Of a DNA stretch of 11,369 nt, positions 1-6,110 are shown one piece after another (the first letter of the stretch is position 1; every line of letters begins with the position of its first letter). This stretch comes from an uncultured Deinococcales bacterium (lineage in GTDB: Bacteria > Deinococcota > Deinococci > Deinococcales > Trueperaceae). The stretch is from the NCBI GenBank assembly GCA_937934635.1, contig CALGZD010000045.1:1-11369 (forward strand), read 5' to 3'. A program made the translations under genes and the position numbers. A model generated the notes under the pieces. The model was not told where the DNA came from and searched no databases. It was given only the letters and a program-made list of their open reading frames with translations.

Positions 1-46
1 GCTATTCAGACTAAAACCATCTTTCAACCTGAAATGGGACGCACCC
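1..46 (-). mobile_element. End of a MITE-like element, truncated by the window edge
   Basis: These 46 bases match the reverse complement of 2582-2627 with one difference (C at 17 in place of T). They finish with the 11-base terminal motif gggacgcaccc at 36-46. This is therefore the outer end of a second copy of the element described at 2582-2772, in the opposite orientation. The rest of the copy, and its other target-duplication arm, lie left of the window, so insertion borders cannot be confirmed here. If it made a 9-bp duplication, the inner arm would be 47-55. Confidence 0.75.
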
Positions 47-71
47 AAAGCAAACAGAAGTTTTTCGCTTT

Positions 72-101
72 TTGAAAACTCCAACATGTGTCCTTTATAA
101 T
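72..101 (+). promoter_or_regulatory. Predicted sigma70 promoter, possibly for galE
   Basis: A -35 box ttgaaa (72-77, five of six consensus bases) and a perfect -10 box tataat (96-101) are separated by 18 bp. This is the best promoter match seen upstream of galE. It lies about 340 bp from the galE start codon, so a closer promoter may also exist; the nearer candidates I checked had poor -35 boxes or wrong spacing. Confidence 0.5.
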
Positions 102-215
102 TTAAGGGCATAGCACTTTTGCTGGATATTCATACACCTTATAAATAGGCACACCCATTTGCACCCATTTTATGTAACAAATCATTATCGCAATTCTTGT
201 AAAATAGAGTTAGAT

Positions 216-236
216 AGAATCTTTCTTTAAGATTCT
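216..236 (+). other. Stem-loop in the galE leader
   Basis: The arms agaatctt (216-223) and aagattct (229-236) are perfectly complementary, with the five-base loop tcttt. No T-run follows, so this does not look like an intrinsic terminator. It could be a structure in the long galE leader or a protein-binding palindrome; nothing distinguishes these. Confidence 0.35.
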
Positions 237-443
237 TGAAAGTCTTAATAAGACAAACTTTACAAATGAACGGTTTACCAGATTTCGTGTATCAACTTTT
301 GTATTCCTTGATTTAATCAATTTATACAGAAACAGAACTAATACACACAAAATCGGAAACCTTCAACAAATGTTATTGCAAGCTACTTTCACTCTCTCAA
401 AAACGAAAGAAAATTGTAATACCTTATATTAGGAGATGATGTA

Positions 444-1472
444 ATGAACGTTTTAGTCACTGGGGGCGCAGGCTACATCGGTAGTCACACATGTATCGAG
501 TTACTAGAGGCTGGACATAATGTCACAGTCATCGATAACTTATCAAACAGCAGCGAAGAATCACTTAAGCGTGTTCAGCAAATCACAGGTAAAGAGCTTA
601 CATTTCACAAAGTCGACTTACTTGATACTGTTGCGCTAGATAAAGTGCTTGCTAGCGATACTTTTGATGCGGTTATTCACTTTGCTGCTCTTAAAGCAGT
701 GGGTGAGTCCGTAGAACAACCTATTCGTTATTATCACAATAACGTAACAGGTACGCTCAATCTGTGTGAAGCTATGGCAAAAGTTGGTCTAAAGAACTTT
801 GTCTTTAGCTCATCGGCTACCGTTTATGGCACGCCAAAGTCACTACCTCTTACCGAAGATGCAGATACACCAATCGAAGAAGTCACTAACCCTTATGGTC
901 GCAGTAAACTAATGATGGAATGGGTACTCAAAGACCTAAACGTTTCAGACCCAAGTTGGAATGTAGCACTACTTCGTTATTTCAACCCAGTTGGTGCTCA
1001 CAAGAGTGGTTTAATCGGTGAAGATCCACAAGGTCCACCAAATAACCTTATGCCATATGTCAGCCAAGTTGCTGTTGGTAAACGTGAGAAGCTAAGCGTT
1101 TATGGCGATGACTATCCAACGCCAGACGGTACTGGTGTGCGTGATTATATCCACGTTGTTGATTTAGCTAAAGGTCATGTTAAGGCTATTGAAAAACTAG
1201 CTACTGCTCCTGGCGTCGTTGTTTACAACTTAGGCACTGGTCAAGGCTACAGCGTGTTAGAAATGGTCAAAAGCTTTGAAGAAGCATCAGGCAAAGATGT
1301 ACCTTATCAAGTAGCAGAGCGTCGCTCTGGTGATATTGCGTCTTGCTATGCAAACCCAGAAAAAGCAAAAAATGATTTAGGTTGGCAAGCAGAGCTTGGT
1401 CTTCGTGACATGTGCGAAGACTCATGGCGTTGGCAATCACAAAATCCAGATGGTTACAACCAAGCTGGTTAG
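444..1472 (+). CDS. galE: UDP-glucose 4-epimerase
   Basis: This enzyme interconverts UDP-glucose and UDP-galactose in the cytoplasm using tightly bound NAD. It belongs to the Leloir pathway and also supplies UDP-galactose for surface polysaccharide. The protein has 342 residues, close to the family norm of about 338. It is an extended short-chain dehydrogenase fold with the N-terminal nucleotide motif TGGAGYIG (6-13), the SSSATVYG segment with catalytic Ser124, and the YxxxK pair Tyr151/Lys155 in NPYGRSK. The RYFNPVGAH motif and the C-terminal substrate-binding region are intact. The start is supported by aggag at 431-435. The gene stands alone, with no other Leloir genes adjacent, and faces a kinase gene on the other strand. 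It is flanked by inverted copies of a mobile repeat (1-46 and 2582-2772). Identification is secure; the physiological role (galactose use or polysaccharide synthesis) is not shown by context. Confidence 0.97.
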   Translation: MNVLVTGGAGYIGSHTCIELLEAGHNVTVIDNLSNSSEESLKRVQQITGKELTFHKVDLLDTVALDKVLASDTFDAVIHFAALKAVGESVEQPIRYYHNNVTGTLNLCEAMAKVGLKNFVFSSSATVYGTPKSLPLTEDADTPIEEVTNPYGRSKLMMEWVLKDLNVSDPSWNVALLRYFNPVGAHKSGLIGEDPQGPPNNLMPYVSQVAVGKREKLSVYGDDYPTPDGTGVRDYIHVVDLAKGHVKAIEKLATAPGVVVYNLGTGQGYSVLEMVKSFEEASGKDVPYQVAERRSGDIASCYANPEKAKNDLGWQAELGLRDMCEDSWRWQSQNPDGYNQAG

Positions 1473-1490
1473 GGAGTAAATCCACCCCGA

Positions 1491-1511
1491 CCCTCCTTTT
1501 TCAAAGGAGGG
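1491..1511 (+). terminator. Hairpin between convergent galE and kinase genes
   Basis: Perfect 9-bp arms ccctccttt (1491-1499) and aaaggaggg (1503-1511) enclose a three-base loop. The hairpin starts 18 bp after the galE stop codon and lies between two converging genes, where a terminator is expected. The following + strand sequence is only moderately T-rich and lacks a clean T-run on either strand, so termination efficiency is uncertain. Confidence 0.55.
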
Positions 1512-1547
1512 AGAAAATCAGTTTGTTTAGTTGTAAGTTCTGTATAG

Positions 1548-2531
1548 CTACAAATTCAAAGGCAGGATGTCGTTTACGATGTTCTGCCTTAACTCTTGAA
1601 CAGCCTCTAACTCTTCTTCATCAAGTTTTGTATCTTGCATAACTGCGTGTAGGTACAAATATAAATCGACTTGTCGCCACATTAAAAAATCAGGGATGTG
1701 CTCTAGCCACATAGCATCAAGCTGATTTTCTTCTTGATAGCCAAGCATAAATTGACGGTAAACGTTCTTACCGTGCTGCTCTTGCACTTCTTTAGAAGCC
1801 TCATGACCTTCAGGCAAAAATCTACGGTAGTAGTACATGGCGGTGGCTATATCCATAGCAAACCAACCGTAGAGGCAATCTGCGAAATCAAGAACTGTGA
1901 TTTTATGGTTTACTTTATCTAGAAAAAAGTTATCGCTGTGGAAATCAGCATGGATTAGAGCGTAACTGTTAGTGTCGGTAGGGAGATTGCGAAGTGTGTT
2001 GTAGAGAGATTTGATGGCGGCCCTAGCCTCATCATCCTCAGGTACATTCTTCTCCCATTCTGCCACATGCTCATCAACAAACCAATCATTTCGCTTCTGA
2101 GATTCTTTAGCAACATAGCTTTTACTAATGTTGTGCATCTTCCCCATTGTTCGTCCCATTTGCTTATAGAGCTCATCCGAAGCATCTTCTTTCGATACTT
2201 CAGCTCCACTTGCTTTTTCAAAACAGCTTGCTAAAAAAGCAGACTTGTTTGGTAGGTCTACTACTTCAACCAGTTCGTCATTGTTTGACAAAATCGGTGC
2301 TGCAACAGATGCACCACCATCTGCCAAATGCCTAATAAAACTCAGCTCAGCCAAAATACTGTCTTTTGAAGTATAGCTATCATGGTGAACTTTTAGGACA
2401 CTTTCTCCAGCATCAAAAACCAAGCTTTCATAACCATCTAAAGCTTTTAGGTTTGTTGCGTCTAGACCAAATCGACCTGCTATAGTTTCTTGAATTTCAG
2501 CAACAAATTGTTCGGCAACAGAACGAATCAT
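1548..2531 (-). CDS. Aminoglycoside-phosphotransferase-family small-molecule kinase
   Basis: A 327-residue protein of the APH/choline-kinase fold, which transfers the ATP gamma-phosphate to a hydroxyl of a small molecule or, in some branches, a protein. Visible motifs are a probable ATP-contacting lysine in the N-lobe (Lys47 in SVLKVHH), the catalytic loop HADFHSDN (His194, Asp196, Asn201) and the metal-binding DFAD with Asp215. Length is close to the SrkA/homoserine-kinase-like branches, but the sequence is not clearly either. It is not evidently a resistance enzyme. No strong Shine-Dalgarno precedes the ATG; the first in-frame Met fits the fold's start. It is codirectional with the catabolic operon upstream, from which it is separated by 250 bp, 200 of which are the MITE and one target copy. 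Before that insertion it would have sat 50 bp behind the thioesterase gene, so it may phosphorylate a pathway substrate or intermediate. The substrate is unknown. Confidence 0.85.
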   Translation of the reverse strand: MIRSVAEQFVAEIQETIAGRFGLDATNLKALDGYESLVFDAGESVLKVHHDSYTSKDSILAELSFIRHLADGGASVAAPILSNNDELVEVVDLPNKSAFLASCFEKASGAEVSKEDASDELYKQMGRTMGKMHNISKSYVAKESQKRNDWFVDEHVAEWEKNVPEDDEARAAIKSLYNTLRNLPTDTNSYALIHADFHSDNFFLDKVNHKITVLDFADCLYGWFAMDIATAMYYYRRFLPEGHEASKEVQEQHGKNVYRQFMLGYQEENQLDAMWLEHIPDFLMWRQVDLYLYLHAVMQDTKLDEEELEAVQELRQNIVNDILPLNL

Positions 2532-2572
2532 AATTAAAAGTTTAGCAAAAACTACGAACTATATACAAAGTT

Positions 2573-2581
2573 AAAATACAC
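2573..2581. repeat. Target site duplication, left copy
   Basis: The nine bases aaaatacac abut the first base of the inverted repeat at 2582 and are repeated exactly at 2773-2781 on the other side of the element. This is the expected footprint of a transposition event. Confidence 0.85.
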
Positions 2582-2772
2582 GGGTGCGTCCCATTTCAGG
2601 TTGAAAGATGATTTTAGTCTGAATAGCATGTTTTCAAACGAAGTGTAATGAACAGTTTTTATGTTCATTCATAAACTGCCGAGGTGCGTCCCAGACGATG
2701 GTGAAAACTATATAGATGTGGAAACTATATAGATATAGTCATGTACGTTTCAACCTTGAGCGGGACGCACCC
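2582..2772. mobile_element. 191-bp MITE with terminal inverted repeats
   Basis: The element starts gggtgcgtccc (2582-2592) and ends gggacgcaccc (2762-2772), a perfect 11-bp terminal inverted repeat. The similarity continues inward (gap of five poorly matching bases, then aggttgaaa), giving about 20 of 24 matching bases. A perfect 9-bp direct repeat flanks it. It contains no credible reading frame, so it must have been moved by a transposase encoded elsewhere. Inside are a third end-like motif (ggtgcgtccc at 2683-2692), an imperfect hairpin at about 2653-2678, and a 13-bp direct repeat (2705-2717 and 2722-2734, period 17). A 9-bp duplication is seen with several insertion-sequence families (for example IS1 or some IS4 members), so the parent family cannot be assigned. 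The element abuts the thioesterase stop codon and its inverted ends could fold in transcripts and reduce read-through into the kinase gene. Confidence 0.8.
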
Positions 2773-2781
2773 AAAATACAC
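2773..2781. repeat. Target site duplication, right copy
   Basis: An exact second copy of aaaatacac, directly following the last base of the element at 2772. It ends one base before the thioesterase stop codon (2782-2784 on the minus strand), so the insertion did not disturb the coding sequence. Confidence 0.85.
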
Positions 2782-3249
2782 TCACACTACAGAATAGCTT
2801 GCAGTGCCAATAGCAATGAGGTCGTCTTTTTCATTGCGGACTTCCATACGTGTAACTGCAACTCGTTTGCCCAATCGCACAAGCTCTGAGCTAGCAATAA
2901 AACGCTCACCCCATCCAGGCTTTAGAAAGTCCACACGCATATCAATCGTGCCAAGTTTCGAAATTCGCAATAGCATCTCGTTTAAATCATCGCTTTCAAA
3001 AGCATTCAGCACAGCCGAGGTCACTGCAATACCACCAACAACATCTAACAGCGAGGAGGTCACACCACCGTGCAATATACCTTGTGCCATGTTGCCAACC
3101 AATTCATCAGCCATATCGACAGTGATTTGTGCACTCTTCTCGGTAACATCTAAAACTGTGATGCCTACATGTTTATTAAAAGGCAGTACATTATATATGT
3201 GACGAATATTTTCGTAAATTAGCTTTTGCTTTTGGGTAAGTTCATGCAT
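2782..3249 (-). CDS. yigI: Hotdog-fold acyl-CoA thioesterase, YigI family
   Basis: A 155-residue hotdog-fold thioesterase, exactly the length of E. coli YigI as I recall it. Shared features include VGNMAQGILHGGV with the following LLDVVGG (likely catalytic Asp), RISKLGTIDMRVDFLKPG, GERF and the late VAVTRMEVRNE. E. coli YigI hydrolyses medium- and long-chain acyl-CoA thioesters. Here the gene is the last of the minus-strand operon, 15 bp after the short-chain dehydrogenase, so it may instead release a pathway acid or free CoA from a dead-end thioester. No good Shine-Dalgarno is visible in the short gap, suggesting translational coupling to the upstream gene. The stop codon directly touches the target duplication of the MITE. 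Family assignment is firm; the substrate in this cluster is inferred only. Confidence 0.85.
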   Translation of the reverse strand: MHELTQKQKLIYENIRHIYNVLPFNKHVGITVLDVTEKSAQITVDMADELVGNMAQGILHGGVTSSLLDVVGGIAVTSAVLNAFESDDLNEMLLRISKLGTIDMRVDFLKPGWGERFIASSELVRLGKRVAVTRMEVRNEKDDLIAIGTASYSVV

Positions 3250-3264
3250 TAAAAAAAATTGGAC

Positions 3265-4017
3265 TTACGTTAAAGGTCTACCACCATCAACAGGAATAAT
3301 ATCGCCTGTTGAGAATTTCAAATGCTCAGCAATTGCATAGACTGCTTCTGCTACGTCTTTTGCTTGAGCAAGACGCTTTAGAGGCGTAGCATCTCGCTGA
3401 GCTTGATTCCATTCAGGATCTAGCTTTTCAGTATAAGGTCCTTCGACAAGTCCTGGCGCAACTGACAGCACTCGAATATCTGGAGCAAGTGCCCTAGCCA
3501 AAGAACGCGTCATAGAATCCATCGCAGCTTTTGAGGCACAGTAAGCAACATTGCTACCATTACCCGTACGTGCAGCAATTGAAGAAATATTCACCACAAC
3601 CGCATCATCAGAGGCTAGCAAGAGTTCTTTGAATCCTCGAATCATAGCAAATGCACCACGCACATTCACTTGAAAAATTTGGTCAAAAAAGTCATCGTCC
3701 AGCCCATCAAGATCATCATGGGCGACAAACTTGCTAAAGCCTGCATTGTTCACTAGAACATCTAATTTGCCGTAGTGGCTGTGGACCGCTTGAACGATAC
3801 GCTGGATGCTCGAGCTATCATCCACCTCTACTCTTAATGCACTATGCCCAATACCCTCAAGACTACGCAGCAAATCATCAGCAGCCTCCTGACTGCTTCG
3901 GTAAGTAACAACTACTTGATAGCCCGACTCAGCAAATCGCTTACAAATTGCTGAACCAATTCCACCTGTAGCCCCAGTAATTAATGCAACCTTCGGACTA
4001 GTTTGACTCATCAACAT
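3265..4017 (-). CDS. Short-chain dehydrogenase/reductase, FabG-like
   Basis: A classical 250-residue SDR that should oxidise a secondary alcohol or reduce a ketone with NAD(P). It has the cofactor motif TGATGGIG (14-21), NNAG (90-93), the catalytic Asn118, Ser146, and Tyr159/Lys163 in YCASK. Arg40 after the second strand (TYRSS) suggests NADP(H) preference, by family precedent. The reading frame opens at 4017, but Met3 (start at 4011) is preceded by gag six bases upstream and would give a 248-residue protein; I slightly prefer it. It follows the HisD-family gene by 51 bp and precedes the thioesterase by 15 bp. A FabG role in fatty-acid synthesis is possible from sequence alone but unlikely given the catabolic neighbours and no fab genes. 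Substrate not determined. Confidence 0.87.
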   Translation of the reverse strand: MLMSQTSPKVALITGATGGIGSAICKRFAESGYQVVVTYRSSQEAADDLLRSLEGIGHSALRVEVDDSSSIQRIVQAVHSHYGKLDVLVNNAGFSKFVAHDDLDGLDDDFFDQIFQVNVRGAFAMIRGFKELLLASDDAVVVNISSIAARTGNGSNVAYCASKAAMDSMTRSLARALAPDIRVLSVAPGLVEGPYTEKLDPEWNQAQRDATPLKRLAQAKDVAEAVYAIAEHLKFSTGDIIPVDGGRPLT

Positions 4018-4038
4018 CTCGATTCATATACCAATATT

Positions 4039-4058
4039 TTATAGATACTAATCTATAA
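4039..4058 (-). other. Intercistronic stem-loop
   Basis: A perfect 8-bp inverted repeat, ttatagat (4039-4046) and atctataa (4051-4058), with a four-base loop, lies between the HisD-family gene and the SDR gene. It has no T-run and is AT-rich, so termination is unlikely. It may be an mRNA processing or stability structure, or chance in AT-rich spacer. Confidence 0.3.
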
Positions 4059-4068
4059 GCGACTACTT

Positions 4069-5343
4069 TTAATCTCCATAACGCCTAATACGCAATAGTG
4101 CTTGCTCACGATGACCAGCAAAGCCTTCCATTTCACAAATCTTAGCACAGTTTTGTCCCACAAGAACGCTTGCAGACTTTGTAGCCTTTTGGTAGGTCAC
4201 TGTTTTGATATATTTACCGACCCACAAACCACCTGTATATCGTGCAGCTTTATTCGTAGGCAAAATATGGTTTGTACCAATAGCTTTATCACCATAGGCC
4301 ACATTGGTTTCTTGACCCAAAAACAGTGAACCGTAGTTGGTCATATTCTCTAAAAAATAATCTGGGTCTTTGGTGAGTATCTCAACATGTTCAGAAGCAA
4401 TGTCATCGGCGACTTTAACCATTTCAGCATCATCTTTCGCTAAGATAATTTGACCATAGGTCTTCCACGCTTCACCAGCAACTTCAGCAGTAGCTAGAGT
4501 CTCTAACTGCCTATCAATCTCAGCCTGAATGCCATTAGCAAGTTCTTCACTTGTCGTGAGCAGTACAGCAGGAGAGTTTGGACCATGTTCTGCTTGACCA
4601 AGCAAATCTGTAGCAATAATTTCTAGATCCGCAGATTCATCTGCTATCACTAAAACTTCAGTTGGTCCAGCAAGAAGGTCGATACCAACTGTTCCAAATA
4701 GCTGCCGCTTTGCCTCAGCTACATAAGCATTACCGGGACCAACTAACATGTCAACAGGATTCATAAACTCAGTACCAAGTGCCATCGACACCATTGCTTG
4801 GACACCACCAAGTACATAGATTTCATCTGCACCAGCCATTGCCATTGTGGCAACCGTTGCGGGGTAAGGCAAGCCATCTTTTGGAGGGGTACATGCCACC
4901 ACACGTTGTACACCTGCAACTTTTGCTGTTGCAATACTCATAATGCCTGATGCAAGCATCGGGTAACGTCCACCTGGGATATAAGCACCAACATTATTGA
5001 TGGGAATATTTTTGTGTCCTAAAATAACGCCAGGCATTGTTTCAACTTCAACATCTTGAAGTGCTGCACGTTGATGTTTAGCAAAGGTTGTGACTTGATC
5101 AAGTGTAAATTGAATCGCAGCGATTTCATCATCTGGAACTTGAGCTACAAGTTCATCAATTTGGGCTTGGCTTAAACGAAAACTATCAGGACTATAGTTA
5201 TCAAACTTTTCAGATAGCTCTCTAACAGCAGCTTCGCCTCTTGTGCTTACATCATTGATAATATCTTCTACAGTTTTACGAACACCAGCGTCAATATTTT
5301 GTTTGGTATCAACATCGATACCTCTTTTGATATAGGTTGCCAT
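4069..5343 (-). CDS. Histidinol-dehydrogenase-family NAD-dependent alcohol dehydrogenase (HpsN-like)
   Basis: A 424-residue member of the Zn- and NAD-dependent histidinol dehydrogenase family, which oxidises a primary alcohol to a carboxylate in two steps. The active site is intact: Glu318/His319, and Zn ligands Gln250, His253, Asp352 and His411. The segment YIPGGRYPMLASGIM (121-135) and the C-terminal GTNHILPT with ARYTGGLWVGKYIKTVT resemble sulfopropanediol 3-dehydrogenase (HpsN) and related catabolic enzymes more than biosynthetic HisD. No his genes are nearby; the neighbours are a hydrolase, an SDR and a MetE-like protein. A strong Shine-Dalgarno (aaggaga, 5351-5357) fixes the start. The enzyme most likely oxidises a hydroxymethyl group of the pathway substrate. 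Sulfonate substrates are a possibility by family resemblance, not shown here, and no sulfolactate lyase or sulfonate transporter genes are in the window. Confidence 0.88.
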   Translation of the reverse strand: MATYIKRGIDVDTKQNIDAGVRKTVEDIINDVSTRGEAAVRELSEKFDNYSPDSFRLSQAQIDELVAQVPDDEIAAIQFTLDQVTTFAKHQRAALQDVEVETMPGVILGHKNIPINNVGAYIPGGRYPMLASGIMSIATAKVAGVQRVVACTPPKDGLPYPATVATMAMAGADEIYVLGGVQAMVSMALGTEFMNPVDMLVGPGNAYVAEAKRQLFGTVGIDLLAGPTEVLVIADESADLEIIATDLLGQAEHGPNSPAVLLTTSEELANGIQAEIDRQLETLATAEVAGEAWKTYGQIILAKDDAEMVKVADDIASEHVEILTKDPDYFLENMTNYGSLFLGQETNVAYGDKAIGTNHILPTNKAARYTGGLWVGKYIKTVTYQKATKSASVLVGQNCAKICEMEGFAGHREQALLRIRRYGD

Positions 5344-5379
5344 TTTTGATTCTCCTTATCTAACCTTAGTTAGTTGGAA

Positions 5380-6066
5380 TTAAGTATTATCTAGAAAAAA
5401 GTCTTTCAGTAAATTACTCACTTTTACAGGTTGTTCAAGTGGACTGTAGTGTCCACAATTTGCCAAGGAAACAAAACTTGAATCCACAATCTTCTGGTGC
5501 ATTTCATAATGAACTGAAACAGGTGTCAGTCTATCTTCACGACCACAAAGTAATAAAGTTGGACATGAAATATCCGATAGCGTTGGTTGACTATCTTTTC
5601 TTGTCTTTAAAATTTGCAATTGCCTTTGTAAACAATCTGTACCTTGTTGCTGAGCCATATCCCAGATAGTTCTACGACATGCGTCCTGAACAATACTATC
5701 CTTAAAATCATGGATGATTTCTGGGAAACCACCCTTATCAAGTTTGCTCGTCCAACTATCCCAAGTTTGCAACTGCTTATTTGATGTCGCCGCAGGATTT
5801 ACATTCATCAGTACCATTGATTGAACACGCTCGGGAGCTTGCCGTTGCATTTCAAATGCAATTACACCACCCATAGAAAAACCTACTAAAGAAAAGTGCT
5901 GAGGTAAGCCATCTAAAATCAAAGTTGCAAGTTCCTCAACTGAATTTCCTCTATTCAAAGTATCAATCGTGATATTTGCAAAATCACTTAGATGATTCTT
6001 CTGAACTCGAAAACACTCCTCAGTACACAGCGTTCCCGTTAGAAAGACGACATTTTTCTCTAGCAT
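5380..6066 (-). CDS. Alpha/beta hydrolase
   Basis: A 228-residue single-domain alpha/beta hydrolase with a complete predicted triad: nucleophile Ser64 in GFSMGG (62-67), Asp178 in GREDRLTP and His206 in NCGHYSPLEQP. The N-terminal VVFLTGTLCTEECF is the expected first strand and oxyanion region. There is no signal peptide, so it should act in the cytoplasm. It would cleave an ester, lactone, thioester or C-C bond; sequence does not discriminate. It lies 44 bp after the MetE-like gene and 36 bp before the HisD-family gene in the same operon. No clear Shine-Dalgarno precedes the ATG, unlike its downstream neighbour. It is shorter than the roughly 260-280 residues common in C-C hydrolases, with a small cap region. 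Confidence 0.85.
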   Translation of the reverse strand: MLEKNVVFLTGTLCTEECFRVQKNHLSDFANITIDTLNRGNSVEELATLILDGLPQHFSLVGFSMGGVIAFEMQRQAPERVQSMVLMNVNPAATSNKQLQTWDSWTSKLDKGGFPEIIHDFKDSIVQDACRRTIWDMAQQQGTDCLQRQLQILKTRKDSQPTLSDISCPTLLLCGREDRLTPVSVHYEMHQKIVDSSFVSLANCGHYSPLEQPVKVSNLLKDFFLDNT

Positions 6067-6110
6067 TACTTTTATACAGTACTTGAAATAATCAAAGCTA
6101 AATGAGCTAA

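Larger units (their letters stand above)
47..443. other. Non-coding leader region upstream of galE
   Basis: I see no convincing gene in this stretch of nearly 400 bp. It is strongly AT-rich. It contains a promoter-like sequence at 72-101, two copies of cacccattt ten bases apart (152-160 and 162-170), and a perfect 8-bp stem-loop at 216-236. A Shine-Dalgarno-like aggag lies at 431-435, eight bases before the galE start codon. If the 72-101 promoter drives galE, the transcript would have a 5' leader of about 335 nt. No known riboswitch class was recognisable by eye. Confidence 0.5.

Noticed and set aside
301..328. Second promoter near galE (tataca at 323-328)
   Set aside because: The -10-like box is acceptable, but the only -35 candidates at correct spacing match three or fewer consensus bases.
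1548..2531. Aminoglycoside resistance gene
   Set aside because: It has the shared kinase fold only; no specific similarity to a resistance enzyme is recognisable and no resistance cassette or integron features surround it.
1..2772. Composite transposon carrying galE and the kinase gene
   Set aside because: The flanking copies are small non-coding elements, and the right one has its own matching 9-bp duplication on both sides, which indicates independent insertion.
2804..3202. 132-codon open frame on the + strand
   Set aside because: It lies wholly opposite the well-supported YigI-type thioesterase gene and its product has no recognisable family features.
4069..5343. Histidine biosynthesis gene hisD
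   Set aside because: No other his genes are nearby, and the substrate-region motifs are closer to the HpsN-type catabolic branch, so I did not assign the symbol.
6067..6110. Small inverted repeat between the MetE-like and hydrolase genes as a terminator
   Set aside because: Only four contiguous pairs (agct) with mismatched flanks and no T-run; too weak to support.
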